From positions 662,413 to 726,412 of the forward strand of contig NZ_SRRU01000002.1 of assembly GCF_004784465.1 (NCBI RefSeq): 64,000 nt of DNA, in the 5' to 3' direction. Source of the stretch: Streptomyces griseoluteus (GTDB taxonomy: Bacteria; Actinomycetota; Actinomycetes; Streptomycetales; Streptomycetaceae). The notes under the pieces are model-generated. The model made no database searches. It saw nothing but the letters and a program-made list of their open reading frames with translations, and was not told where the DNA came from. This document shows positions 21,518 through 30,432 of this stretch, in pieces; the stretch's first letter is position 1; each line of letters starts with the position of its first letter. The translations under genes and the position numbers were made by a program.

Positions 21518-23311
21518 CTATCCTGCCTCCTCGGTGCCGAACAGTGTGAAGGCGGTGTTCACCAGCGCGATGTGGCTGAACGCCTGCGGGAAGTTGCCGA
21601 GCTGGCAGCCGGCCTCCGCGTCGTACTCCTCGGCCAGCAGCCCCACGTCGTTGGCCAGCCCGGCCAGCCGCTCGAACAGCGCGCGGGCCTCGTCCGTGCG
21701 GCCGGTCAGGTACAGGGCGTCGGCCAGCCAGAAGGAGCAGGCGAGGAAGGCACCCTCGCCCTCGGGCAGCCCGTCGACCACCGGGCCCTCGGGGTCCTCG
21801 GTGTCGTAGCGGCGAACGAAGCCCCTGTCGCCCAGGCCGGCGGCGATCGCGTCGACCGTGCCGATCACCCGTGGGTCCTCCGGGGGCAGGAAGCCCACGC
21901 GCGGGATCAGCAGCAGCGAGGCGTCCAGCTCGCGGGAGCCGTAGTACTGGGTGAAGGTGTTGCGCTCGGGGTCGTAGCCCTTGGCGCACACCTCGGCGTG
22001 GATCTCGTCGCGCAGCTCCCGCCAGCCGGGAAGGTCGCCCTCCAGCTCGGGGTGCTCCTCCAGGGTGCGTACGGCGCGGTCCACCGCCACCCAGGTCATC
22101 ACCTTGGAATGCGTGAACTGGCGGCGCCCGCCGCGCACTTCCCACAGCCCCTCGTCCGGCTGACGCCACTGATCCTGGAGGAAGTCGATCAGCGCGCACT
22201 GCAGGGCCCACATGTGCGGCCGGGCCGACAGGCCCGATTTCCGGGCCAGCCACAGGGAGTCCATCACCTCGCCGTACACGTCGAGCTGGAGCTGGTCCAC
22301 CGCGCTGTTGCCGATGCGGACCGGCGCCGATCCCGCGAACCCGGCGAGCCAGGGCAGCTCGGTCTCCGGGAGCCTGCGCTCGCCCGCGACCCCGTACATG
22401 ATCTGGAGGTCCTCGGGGCTGCCCGCGACCGCTCTGAGCAGCCAGTCGCGCCACGCCTCGGCCTCCTCGTGGTACCCGGCGGCGAGCAGCACGTCCAGGG
22501 TGAGGGTGGAGTCGCGCAGCCAGCAGTACCGGTAGTCCCAGTTGCGCACCCCGCCGAGCTTCTCCGGCAGCGAGGTGGTGGCCGCCGCGACGATCCCGCC
22601 GGTGGGCCGGTAGGTGAGTGCCTTCAGGGTGATCAGCGAGCGCACCACGGCGTCCCGGTACGGCCCGTCGTAGCGGCACCGCCCGCTCCAGCGCCGCCAG
22701 TCCCGCACGCTGGAGCTGAGCGCCTGGTACGGGTCGATCAGCCGGGGGCGCGGCTGGTGCGAGGGGTGCCAGGTGAGCACGAACGCCACCCGCTCGCCCT
22801 CCGCCAGGGTGAACTCCGAGTGCGTGCCGAGGTCCTCGCCCCAGGTCCGCACGTGCGGCTCGGAGCGCAGCCAGGTGGAGTCCGGGCCCGCGACGGCCAC
22901 CCGGTGCCCGTCCGCGCGGCGCATCCACGGCACGATGGAGCCGTGGTCGAAGCGCAGCCGGAGTGTGCTGCGCACGGTGACCCGGCCGCTGACGCCCTCC
23001 ACGATCCGTACGACGTCCGGGACCTTCTCGCGCTGCGGCATCAGGTCGGTGACGCGCACGGTGCCCTCGGGGGTGTCCCACTCGGTGTCCAGCACGAGGG
23101 TGTCCGGGCGGTAGGCGCGCCGGGTGCAGGTGCCGGCGCCCTTCGGCGCGATCCGCCAGTAGCCGTTGTCCTCGTCGCCCAGCAGCCGGGCGAAGCAGGC
23201 GCCGGAGTCGAAGCGGGGCAGGCAGAGCCAGTCGATCGAGCCGTCCCGGCCGACCAGGGCGGCGCTCTGCTCGTCGCCGATGACGGCGTAGTCCTCGATG
23301 CGCGGGTTCAC
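21518..23311 (-). CDS. Glycoside hydrolase family 15 protein (glucoamylase/trehalase-like)
   Basis: A 597-residue cytosolic enzyme. The N-terminal beta domain opens IEDYAVIGDEQSAALVGRDG with SIDWLCLPRFDS, standard in bacterial GH15; the (alpha/alpha)6 catalytic domain has NWDYRYCWLRDS and the later GEGAFLACSFWLADAL with its catalytic acid. Actinobacterial GH15 proteins of this type include an inverting trehalase; others act on maltooligosaccharides or dextrins. No signal peptide, so intracellular. GTG start at 23311. Followed directly by the SDR gene. Confidence 0.92.
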   Translation of the reverse strand: MNPRIEDYAVIGDEQSAALVGRDGSIDWLCLPRFDSGACFARLLGDEDNGYWRIAPKGAGTCTRRAYRPDTLVLDTEWDTPEGTVRVTDLMPQREKVPDVVRIVEGVSGRVTVRSTLRLRFDHGSIVPWMRRADGHRVAVAGPDSTWLRSEPHVRTWGEDLGTHSEFTLAEGERVAFVLTWHPSHQPRPRLIDPYQALSSSVRDWRRWSGRCRYDGPYRDAVVRSLITLKALTYRPTGGIVAAATTSLPEKLGGVRNWDYRYCWLRDSTLTLDVLLAAGYHEEAEAWRDWLLRAVAGSPEDLQIMYGVAGERRLPETELPWLAGFAGSAPVRIGNSAVDQLQLDVYGEVMDSLWLARKSGLSARPHMWALQCALIDFLQDQWRQPDEGLWEVRGGRRQFTHSKVMTWVAVDRAVRTLEEHPELEGDLPGWRELRDEIHAEVCAKGYDPERNTFTQYYGSRELDASLLLIPRVGFLPPEDPRVIGTVDAIAAGLGDRGFVRRYDTEDPEGPVVDGLPEGEGAFLACSFWLADALYLTGRTDEARALFERLAGLANDVGLLAEEYDAEAGCQLGNFPQAFSHIALVNTAFTLFGTEEAG

Positions 23312-23377
23312 GGGTTGGCGATTCCCCGGGCGGCCTGACGGCCAATCAGGTGGTGCGCCGGGGGAGTGACACCCGGC

Positions 23378-24175
23378 TCACACGGCGGCGGGCTCCGCCT
23401 CGGCCGCGCTCTCCTGCTCCGCCGCGGCGGCCCGGTCGCGCAGCTCGCGCCGGACCAGGAACCACCAGCCGACGGGCACGGCGGCGGCGAACAGCCACCA
23501 CTGGATCATGTACGCGTAGTTCAGCGGGGCGTCCTCGCTGCCGGGGCTGGAGATCTGCTCCGGGGTGTCCCCCCTGGGCTCCGGCGCGGTCTGCTCCACA
23601 TAGCCGCCGAGCACCGGGGCGCCGAGGCGCTCGGCCTGGTCGGCGCTGTTGATCAGCATGACCTGGCGGTCCGGCAGACCGGCGATCTGCTTGATGCCGC
23701 TGGCCTCGGTGGTCTCGTCGGCCTTCAGCCGGCCGGTGATCGTCACCTTCCCGGCCGGAGGCGCGGGGACCTTCGGGAACTCGGTCTGGGCGCCGTTCGC
23801 CGGAATCCAGCCCCGGTTGACCAGCAGCACCCGGCCGTCGGTCAGCCTCAGCGGGGTCAGGACGTGGAAGCCCACCTCGTCGTCGGCGTTGGTGCGGCGC
23901 CGGACGACCTCCTCGTGGGCGGTGTCGAAGGTGCCGGTCGCGGTGACCGTGCGGTACTTGTCGGCGTGGGTGACGGCGCGGCCGGGGGAGGTGAGCCGTT
24001 CCACGGGCACCGGATCGGCGCGCAGGGCCCGCGCGACCAGGTTGTTGCGGGCGGTGCGTTCCTCGTACCGGTGGTGCTGCCAGAAACCGAGCCTGATCAT
24101 CGTCGGGATCAGCGCGATCACGACGAGGGTGAGGATCACCCACTGGCGGGTGAGCAGGAAGCGGTAGCGGTGCAC
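23378..24175 (-). CDS. SURF1 family cytochrome oxidase biogenesis protein
   Basis: A 265-residue SURF1 protein, needed for heme a insertion in cytochrome c oxidase. It has the two-helix plan: N-terminal helix residues about 9-28 (WVILTLVVIALIPTMIRLGFWQ...HHR), a large extracytoplasmic domain with VLTPLRLTDGRVLLVNRGWIP, and a C-terminal helix after the family motif NYAYMIQWW. The tail is alanine/glutamate rich. GTG at 24175 was chosen because the hydrophobic helix then begins near residue 9. Confidence 0.92.
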   Translation of the reverse strand: MHRYRFLLTRQWVILTLVVIALIPTMIRLGFWQHHRYEERTARNNLVARALRADPVPVERLTSPGRAVTHADKYRTVTATGTFDTAHEEVVRRRTNADDEVGFHVLTPLRLTDGRVLLVNRGWIPANGAQTEFPKVPAPPAGKVTITGRLKADETTEASGIKQIAGLPDRQVMLINSADQAERLGAPVLGGYVEQTAPEPRGDTPEQISSPGSEDAPLNYAYMIQWWLFAAAVPVGWWFLVRRELRDRAAAAEQESAAEAEPAAV

Positions 24176-24224
24176 CCCACGACGGTACCTCCGGGCCGTG
24201 GGGCGCATTCGGGCGGGTACCGGG

Positions 24225-24458
24225 TCAGACCCGGTCCACCACCCCCGCCTTCCCCTCGGCGCGGGCGCAGTGGGCGCCGCAGTACCAGTGGCCCTCCACC
24301 TCCACGCCCTGCCCGATGATCTGCACCCGGCAGTGCTCGCAGATGGGTGCCATGCGGTGGATGGCGCAGGAGAAGCAGTCGAAGACGTGCACCGCGCCCT
24401 GTGCGTGGACCTCGAAGGTCATTCCGTAGTCATTGCCGCAAACTTCGCATCTCGCCAT
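24225..24458 (-). CDS. Cys-rich 77-residue protein with two zinc-knuckle pairs
   Basis: Eight cysteines fall into four pairs: C4xxC7, C28xxC31, C40xxC43 and C60xxxC64, with His18, 24, 57 and 63 close by. This predicts two structural zinc sites in a LIM- or ribbon-like mini-protein. No membrane segment. It stands between the SURF1 gene and the exonuclease on the same strand. Its job is unknown; adaptor or metal-handling roles are guesses. Confidence 0.85.
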   Translation of the reverse strand: MARCEVCGNDYGMTFEVHAQGAVHVFDCFSCAIHRMAPICEHCRVQIIGQGVEVEGHWYCGAHCARAEGKAGVVDRV

Positions 24459-24541
24459 GCGCCTCAGAGTGGGCCGTACCCGGCCGTGGGGCGAGCGGGG
24501 GCGGGCGCGAATCGCGGGGGAATCACCCGTCCGTACGGCTG

Positions 24542-25525
24542 TCAGCCGGCCGCTTCGACGTCGCGCAGCAGTTGTCCGAAGGCGGCCTCGTCGATGACCG
24601 GGGTGCCGAACTGGCGGGCCTTGGCCGTCTTGGAGGTGCCCGAGTCGGGGTCGTTGGTGACCAGCAGGCTGGTCAGCCGGGAGAGGCTGGTGGCCACGTG
24701 CAGCCCGGCCTCGGTGGCCCGGTCCTCCAGCAGCTCGCGCTCGGTGGAGGTGTCACCCGAAAAGGCCACCCGCATGCCCTGCTTGAGGCGTTTGCCCGGT
24801 TCGTACCGTCCGGGGTTGGGGTACGGGCACGCGGGCCGCTTGCGCGCCGGGCGCCAGCCGGGGCCGCGCCCGCCGCCGTAACCGCCGGTCGCCTGACGGC
24901 CGATGAGCGGGGTGTCCGACCACTCGGTGAGCGGGCGGCACTCCAGCAGCGGCAGCCGCACCTCGTTCGCGGCGGCCGCCCTGAGGCTCGGCCGGAACGC
25001 CTCCGCCAGCACCCGCGCGTCGTCCAGCGCGTGGTGCGCGCGCTGCTGCACGACCCCGAAGTGCGCGGCGAGCGACTCCAGCTTGAAGTTGGGCAGGGGC
25101 AGGCGCAGCTCCTTGGAGAGCGCGATGGTGCACAGCCGCTGGCGCACCGGGGGCTCGCGCCGGGCGCGCGCGTACTCCCGCGCGATCATCTGCCAGTCGA
25201 AGACCGCGTTGTGCGCGACCAGCACGCGGTCCGCCAGCCGGGCCGCGAACTCCTCCGCCACCTCCGTGAAGAGCGGCGCCCCTTCGAGCACGTCGCTCGT
25301 CAGCCCGTGTATCCACACCGGGCCGGGGTCGCGCTCGGGGTTGACCAGCGTGTACCAGTGGTCCTCGACCTCGCCGCGCGCGTCCAGCCGGTACACGGCC
25401 GCGGAGATGATCCGGTCGTCGCGGGCCAGCCCGGTGGTCTCGACGTCAACGACCGCGTATCCCTTCGGATACACGGCCGGCCACGGGGTGGGCGAGGACA
25501 CTGCGGTCGCGGGGTCTTCGAGCAT
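24542..25525 (-). CDS. DEDDh 3'-5' exonuclease with C-terminal BRCT domain
   Basis: A 327-residue protein. The N-terminal half is a DnaQ/Pol III epsilon-type exonuclease: Exo I VVDVETTGL (Asp, Glu), Exo II VLVAHNAVFDWQ, Exo III with HHALDDARVLAEAF (His and Asp). A basic linker follows (GGGRGPGWRPARKR), then a BRCT domain (GMRVAFSGDTSTERELLEDR to TSLLVTNDPDSGTSKTAKA). Fits a DNA-repair or lagging-strand editing nuclease that docks through BRCT. ATG at 25525 was chosen over a TTG two codons earlier. Confidence 0.92.
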   Translation of the reverse strand: MLEDPATAVSSPTPWPAVYPKGYAVVDVETTGLARDDRIISAAVYRLDARGEVEDHWYTLVNPERDPGPVWIHGLTSDVLEGAPLFTEVAEEFAARLADRVLVAHNAVFDWQMIAREYARARREPPVRQRLCTIALSKELRLPLPNFKLESLAAHFGVVQQRAHHALDDARVLAEAFRPSLRAAAANEVRLPLLECRPLTEWSDTPLIGRQATGGYGGGRGPGWRPARKRPACPYPNPGRYEPGKRLKQGMRVAFSGDTSTERELLEDRATEAGLHVATSLSRLTSLLVTNDPDSGTSKTAKARQFGTPVIDEAAFGQLLRDVEAAG

Positions 25526-25764
25526 GGTCAATGAGGATACGGGTCACCGCCGACAGCCGGGCCGCCCAGGGGCTCCCGCCCCACCGACCGGGTTGTGCCT
25601 CGCATGGGTGTACGCCCCCAAGGCCGATACGGGCCAACGCCCTTGAGGACGTCGCCGCTGGTCCGGGGCCCCTCGCGGCGCGGACCGGCCCCGCGACGGC
25701 GTACCGTGGGTGCGCTCGGCACATCTCCGGGCACCCCCGCCTCCGGTACGAGAAGGACCCCGTC

Positions 25765-26811
25765 ATGCGCGCCACCACCATCCACGCCCCGTTCGACATG
25801 CGGGTGTCGGACGTGCCCGAGCCGATCGTGCAGCTCCCCACCGACGCGGTCGTACGCGTGCTGCGCGCCTGCATCTGCGGCAGCGACCTGTGGGCCTACC
25901 GGGGCGAGGCGGCCCGGCAGCCGGGGCAGCGGATCGGGCACGAGTTCCTCGGTGTGGTGGAGGAGACCGGCTCCGACGTCGGCACGCTCCGGCGCGGGGA
26001 CCTCGTGGTCGCGCCGTTCATGTGGTCCGACGGCACCTGCGAGTACTGCGCCGAGGGCCTGACCACCTCCTGCGTGCACGGCGGCTTCTGGGGCTCCGTC
26101 GGCTACGACGGCGGCCAGGGCGAGGCGGTACGGGTGCCGTTCGCCGACGGCACGCTCGTCAAGCTGCCCAAGGAGGCGGCCTCCGACGACCACCTCCTCA
26201 CCGGCCTGCTCACCCTCTCCGACGTACTCGGCACCGGCCACCACGCCGCCCTCGGCGCGGGCGTCCGCCCCGGCGCCACGGTCGCCGTCGTCGGTGACGG
26301 CGCCGTCGGCCTCTGCGCGGTGCTGGCCGCCAAGCGGCTCGGCGCCGAGCGGATCATCGCCCTCGGCCGCCACGAGGTGCGTACCGACATCGCCCGCCGC
26401 TTCGGCGCCACCGACGTCGTCGCGGCGCGCGGCGAGGAAGCGGTCGCGGCCGTCCGCGAGCTGACCGGTGGCCAGGGCGCGCACGCCGTCGTCGAGGCGG
26501 TCGGCACCGAGCAGTCCATGAGCACCGCCGTCAACATCACCCGCGACGGCGGCGCCATCGGCTTCGTCGGCGTCCCCCACGGCAGCGGCACCGGCCTGGA
26601 CCTCAGCGTCATGTTCGACCGCAACATCGCCCTGCGCGGCGGCGTCGCCCCGGTCCGCACCTACATCCCCGAGCTGCTGCCCGACGTCCTGAACGGCACC
26701 ATCGACCCCTCCCCGGTGTTCGACATGACCGTGGACATCGAGGGCGTCCCGGACGGCTACCGTGCGATGGACGAGCGCACGGCGCTGAAGGTCCTCGTCA
26801 CCAACGGCTGA
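25765..26811 (+). CDS. Zinc-dependent alcohol dehydrogenase family protein
   Basis: A 348-residue medium-chain dehydrogenase. Catalytic zinc ligands lie in ACICGSDLWAYRG and IGHEFLGVVEE; the Rossmann motif is VGDGAVGLCAVLAAKRLGAE. In the structural-zinc lobe the usual four cysteines are reduced to three (DGTCEYCAEGLTTSC), with Asp where the first Cys normally stands. Likely oxidises a small alcohol or polyol with NAD(P); substrate unknown. AAGGA is seven bases before the ATG. Converges on the CoA-transferase gene with four bases between. Confidence 0.92.
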   Translation: MRATTIHAPFDMRVSDVPEPIVQLPTDAVVRVLRACICGSDLWAYRGEAARQPGQRIGHEFLGVVEETGSDVGTLRRGDLVVAPFMWSDGTCEYCAEGLTTSCVHGGFWGSVGYDGGQGEAVRVPFADGTLVKLPKEAASDDHLLTGLLTLSDVLGTGHHAALGAGVRPGATVAVVGDGAVGLCAVLAAKRLGAERIIALGRHEVRTDIARRFGATDVVAARGEEAVAAVRELTGGQGAHAVVEAVGTEQSMSTAVNITRDGGAIGFVGVPHGSGTGLDLSVMFDRNIALRGGVAPVRTYIPELLPDVLNGTIDPSPVFDMTVDIEGVPDGYRAMDERTALKVLVTNG

Positions 26812-26815
26812 ACGG

Positions 26816-28216
26816 TCAGCCCCACGCCGCCGCGCTGGACCCCGGGGGGACGGGCGGGGTGGCCCAGTCGGCCGGCCCGCCGGTGAACGACACCGGGGGC
26901 CGGGCGTACCGCAACCGGCCGAGCGGGCTGTCCCGTTCGGCCAGCCACGCGTCCGGGCCCTCGTAGGCCGGGCCGCCCGTACGCGGGTCCCGCCCCGCCT
27001 CGTCGGTCAGCCAGTGCGCCGTCCGGGCGAGCGCGAGGCGCACCAGGCGGCCCCGGCCGTCGCGGGACCGTTCGGCCAGGGCCCGCAGGATGCCGGCGGC
27101 CAGCAGATAGCCCGAGCCGTGGTCCAGGGCCTGGGCGGGCAGCGCGCCGGGCTCCATGGCCGAGCCCTCGATGGCCGCGATGCCGGTCGCGACCTGGACC
27201 AGGCTGTCGAAGCCGCGCCGCTCGCCCCAGGGTCCGTACGTGCCCCACGCCGAGATCTGGGCGACGATCAGGCCGGGGTACCGCTCGGCCAGGGCCTCGG
27301 GGGAGAGGCCGAAGCGGTCCAGGGCGCCGGGGCGGTAGCCGGTGACGACCACGTCGGCGGATGCCAGCAGGTCGTTCAACGCCGTGCTGTCGGCGGTGAG
27401 TCCGAGGGTGGCGGACCGTTTCCCGAAACCCGTGTCCGCGTGCTGGTCGGGCAGTTCGGGCAGCTCGGGGGCGTCGACGCGCAGCACGTCGGCGCCGAGC
27501 AGCGCGAGGGTGCGGGTGGCGACGGGCCCGGCGAGGACGCGGGTGAGGTCCAGGACGCGCAGCCCGGCGGCGGGCAGCAGCGGGCCGGACTCCCCTTCCA
27601 GAGGCGGGAGTCGGCGTGCCGAGGGCGCGCCGACCGGGCCGCGCTCCACCAGTGGCCGCCGGGCCACCTCGGCGCCCTGCGGATGTGCCGCCCACTGTCC
27701 GGGGGTGCGCAGGGCCACCGCCAGGCCCCCGGCGGCGTACACCGTCTCCTCGATGTCCAGGGCGGAGCGTTCGAGGAGCAGCCGCTCCACGTCCTCGGGG
27801 CCGGCGCCGTCGGGCAGGCCCAGCGCACCGAGGAGGCGCTGCCGGTGGTGCGGGTAGTTGGCGTGGGTCCGCACCCAGCCGTCCCCCGCCCGCCACCAGC
27901 GGGACAGCGGGGCGAAGTTGACCGGGGCGCGGCCGTCGATCCGCAGCAGCCGCTCGCTGTGGAAGGCGGTGACGACCGCGCCGTCGTCCACCACGGCGCG
28001 CGGCACGGTGCCCAGCCCGGCCCGCAGCGCGCCCAGCTCGGCGGCGGCCAGCGCGCACGTGCCCACGCACGCGCGCGCCAGCCGCTGCACGGGAAGGCGG
28101 GCGCTCAGGGCCCCCGGCCGCTCGACGCAGACCAGCCGGGCGAGCAGCGCGCGGTCGTCGCCCAGCGCGGCCCAGGCGGACTTGATCATGGGATCGATCA
28201 CGACCGCACTATGCAT
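26816..28216 (-). CDS. CoA transferase, class III (CaiB/BaiF family)
   Basis: A 466-residue protein with two CaiB/BaiF-like halves. The C-terminal half shows GLRVLDLTRVLAGPVATR, LGADVLRVDAPELPE and DVVVTGYRPGALDRFGLS, the core of the family. The N-terminal half carries a weaker repeat (RHQRLLGALGL region). Class III enzymes move CoA between carboxylic acids. No paired enzyme lies beside it, so the substrate cannot be told. ATG at 28216 has AGGCGG upstream. Confidence 0.88.
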   Translation of the reverse strand: MHSAVVIDPMIKSAWAALGDDRALLARLVCVERPGALSARLPVQRLARACVGTCALAAAELGALRAGLGTVPRAVVDDGAVVTAFHSERLLRIDGRAPVNFAPLSRWWRAGDGWVRTHANYPHHRQRLLGALGLPDGAGPEDVERLLLERSALDIEETVYAAGGLAVALRTPGQWAAHPQGAEVARRPLVERGPVGAPSARRLPPLEGESGPLLPAAGLRVLDLTRVLAGPVATRTLALLGADVLRVDAPELPELPDQHADTGFGKRSATLGLTADSTALNDLLASADVVVTGYRPGALDRFGLSPEALAERYPGLIVAQISAWGTYGPWGERRGFDSLVQVATGIAAIEGSAMEPGALPAQALDHGSGYLLAAGILRALAERSRDGRGRLVRLALARTAHWLTDEAGRDPRTGGPAYEGPDAWLAERDSPLGRLRYARPPVSFTGGPADWATPPVPPGSSAAAWG

Positions 28217-28251
28217 CAGCCGCCTGAGCCCGACAAGAGGCGCCCCAGCCC

Positions 28252-29793
28252 CTAGTGGCTCACCGCCGCCAGGGCGTCCGCGATCCCCCAGCCGTAGAAG
28301 CCGTTGCGGTTCTTCGTGCCCTCGCACACCGCGTCGACCTTGCCGTCACTGTTGATGTCGTACGGGTCGGTGCACGGCGTGGCCGTCGCCTCCGCGTACA
28401 GCAGGGCCTTCACCGCGGCGGCGGGGGCGTGCGGGTGGACCGACTTGATCAGCGCCGCGACACCGGCGACGTGCGGGGAGGCCATCGAGGTGCCGGCCAT
28501 GTAGCCCCACTTGCCGCCGGGCAGCGGGCCCAGGATGAGGCCGCTGGCCGCGGGCGGGGCCGGGGTCTGGTAGGCGGTTGAGTCGCCGCCGGGCGCCGCG
28601 ATGTCGATCGTGCCCAGGCCGTAGTTGGAGAACGACGACTTGATGCCCTTCGCGCCGGTCGCCGCGACCGTCACCACACCGGGGAGCTGGGTGGGTATGT
28701 CGAAGCACTTGCGCGGGTCGACGGTCCGGTCCGAGGGGGTGCCGTCGTTGGGGGAGGAGGGGTCGGTGATCGAGTCGGCGGCGAAGTCGTAGTTCTCGTT
28801 GCCGGCCGCCGCGACGTTGACCGTGCCCTTGCTCTCCGCGTACCGGGTGGCCCGCGTGATGGCGTCCACCAGGGCCTTCTGGTCCGGGTCGCCGGTGCAG
28901 TTGAAGTACCACGGGTCGGTGTAATAGCTGTTGTTGGTGACGTCCACGTGGTGCTCGGCCGCCCACACGAACCCGCAGACCACGGCCTCGGTGTAGAAGT
29001 AGCCGTCCGGGTTGCCCACCTTGATGCCCGACACCTTCACGCCCGGCGCCACACCCGTGATGCCGACGCCGTTCTTGGCACCCGCGATCTCACCCGCGAC
29101 ATGCGTACCGTGCGGCGACTCCGACGCGCTGGGCCGCCAGGCACCGTCCGCCGTGTCCGGCGCGCCGGAGACGCAGTTGACGGAGGCCGCCCGGTCGAAG
29201 TTGGGCGCGATGTCCGGGTGGGTGTCGTCCACGCCGGTGTCGATGACGGCGACCGTCACCTTGCTGCTGCCGAGCGTCTTCTCATGGGCCTTGTCCGCCT
29301 TGATGGCGGGCAGGTCCCACTGGAGCGGCTCCAGCGGGTCCTGCCCGTCCACCGCCTTGGCCTTCGACAGCTCCGCCGCCGTCAGCGGCTTCGGCACGCC
29401 CAGATCGGTGGTGGACTGCGCGGGCAGCGGCGCGTTGCGGGTGGCCCCGGCCGAGGAGACACCGGACACCTTGCGGATCGACGTGGCGAAGCCGGGGTTC
29501 GCGGAGTGCACCACGAGCACGCCGATACGGTCGTAACTGGCCACGACGGTGCCGCCGTTGCGTCCTATCGCGCGGCGCACCGACTCGATCGTGCGATGGT
29601 CCGTTCTCGTGTTGACCACGTAGGACAGCTTCGGGCCGTCGTACGTGGTGGCCGAACCCTCCGCCGCCCGCGTCGTCAGGGCCGTGGACGGGGCCGCCGA
29701 AGCCGCCGTCGGCAGGAAGCCGAGCGAGGCGGTCAGCGACAGCACGACCGGGACGGCCGGCGCGAACCGGCGCCGGGAGCGCAGATGAGCCAT
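28252..29793 (-). CDS. Secreted S8 subtilisin-like serine protease
   Basis: A 513-residue exported protease. Signal peptide residues 1 to about 34 (basic start, hydrophobic core, ASA site); an inhibitor-like propeptide with LSYVVNTRTDHRTIESVRRA follows. The catalytic triad is Asp185 (VIDTGVDDTHPD), His228 (HGTHVAGE) and Ser436 (GTSMASPHVAG). Cysteines may form disulfides around 205, 270 and 360. Probably acts outside the cell after autoprocessing. Divergent from the acetate-symporter pair, which begins 288 bases away. Confidence 0.95.
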   Translation of the reverse strand: MAHLRSRRRFAPAVPVVLSLTASLGFLPTAASAAPSTALTTRAAEGSATTYDGPKLSYVVNTRTDHRTIESVRRAIGRNGGTVVASYDRIGVLVVHSANPGFATSIRKVSGVSSAGATRNAPLPAQSTTDLGVPKPLTAAELSKAKAVDGQDPLEPLQWDLPAIKADKAHEKTLGSSKVTVAVIDTGVDDTHPDIAPNFDRAASVNCVSGAPDTADGAWRPSASESPHGTHVAGEIAGAKNGVGITGVAPGVKVSGIKVGNPDGYFYTEAVVCGFVWAAEHHVDVTNNSYYTDPWYFNCTGDPDQKALVDAITRATRYAESKGTVNVAAAGNENYDFAADSITDPSSPNDGTPSDRTVDPRKCFDIPTQLPGVVTVAATGAKGIKSSFSNYGLGTIDIAAPGGDSTAYQTPAPPAASGLILGPLPGGKWGYMAGTSMASPHVAGVAALIKSVHPHAPAAAVKALLYAEATATPCTDPYDINSDGKVDAVCEGTKNRNGFYGWGIADALAAVSH

Positions 29794-30081
29794 GGGATCT
29801 CCACATCATCCGGAAACGGAACCGCCCGAGGCACGGGTGGTGCTCGGGCAGGTACATGACGGGTGGAACAAGGTGAAGCTATCCCGCGGGCGCGGAACTG
29901 CGAAAGCCCCGAACCCGTGTGAACCGGCGTCAGCGCCGGACCGTGTGCGTCAACGAGGGGGCACGGCCGGATCGCGCCCCCCGGAAGATCACAACGGGGA
30001 GTCGCTCGTTGACGCCCGGTAACGTGATCTCCGTTCCAGTGAGGTCGGCAACCGCCCGTCCGTGACGCGAGGAGACCTTGA

Positions 30082-30432
30082 GTGGCGACCGAGACACCGC
30101 CCCCCGCGAAGCACCAACTTCCTTCCCCCGTGGAGTTCACCGAGGCGCAGGCGAGCGCGGAGTTCGGTGAACTGCGCCGCGCCCACCGCTCGTTCGCCTT
30201 CCCCCTGACGATCGCCTTCATCGCCTGGTACCTGCTCTACGTGCTGCTCTCCTGCTACGCGGGCGGCTTCATGGGCACCGAGATCGCCGGGAACATCAAC
30301 GTGGCCCTCGTGCTGGGCCTCGCCCAGTTCCTCACCACGTTCCTCATCGCCTGGTGGTACGCGCGGCACGCGGCCGCCAAGCTCGACCCCAGGGCCGAGG
30401 CCATCAAGTCCCGGATGGAGGGCGGCGCATGA
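30082..30432 (+). CDS. DUF485 membrane protein partner of the acetate symporter
   Basis: A 116-residue membrane protein of family DUF485. After a polar N-terminus come two helices (about residues 37-58, FPLTIAFIAWYLLYVLLSCYAGG, and about 70-93, NVALVLGLAQFLTTFLIAWWYA). DUF485 genes usually precede ActP-type symporters, as here. The GTG start at 30082 has GAGGAGACC upstream, and the stop overlaps the symporter ATG by four bases. Confidence 0.93.
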   Translation: MATETPPPAKHQLPSPVEFTEAQASAEFGELRRAHRSFAFPLTIAFIAWYLLYVLLSCYAGGFMGTEIAGNINVALVLGLAQFLTTFLIAWWYARHAAAKLDPRAEAIKSRMEGGA

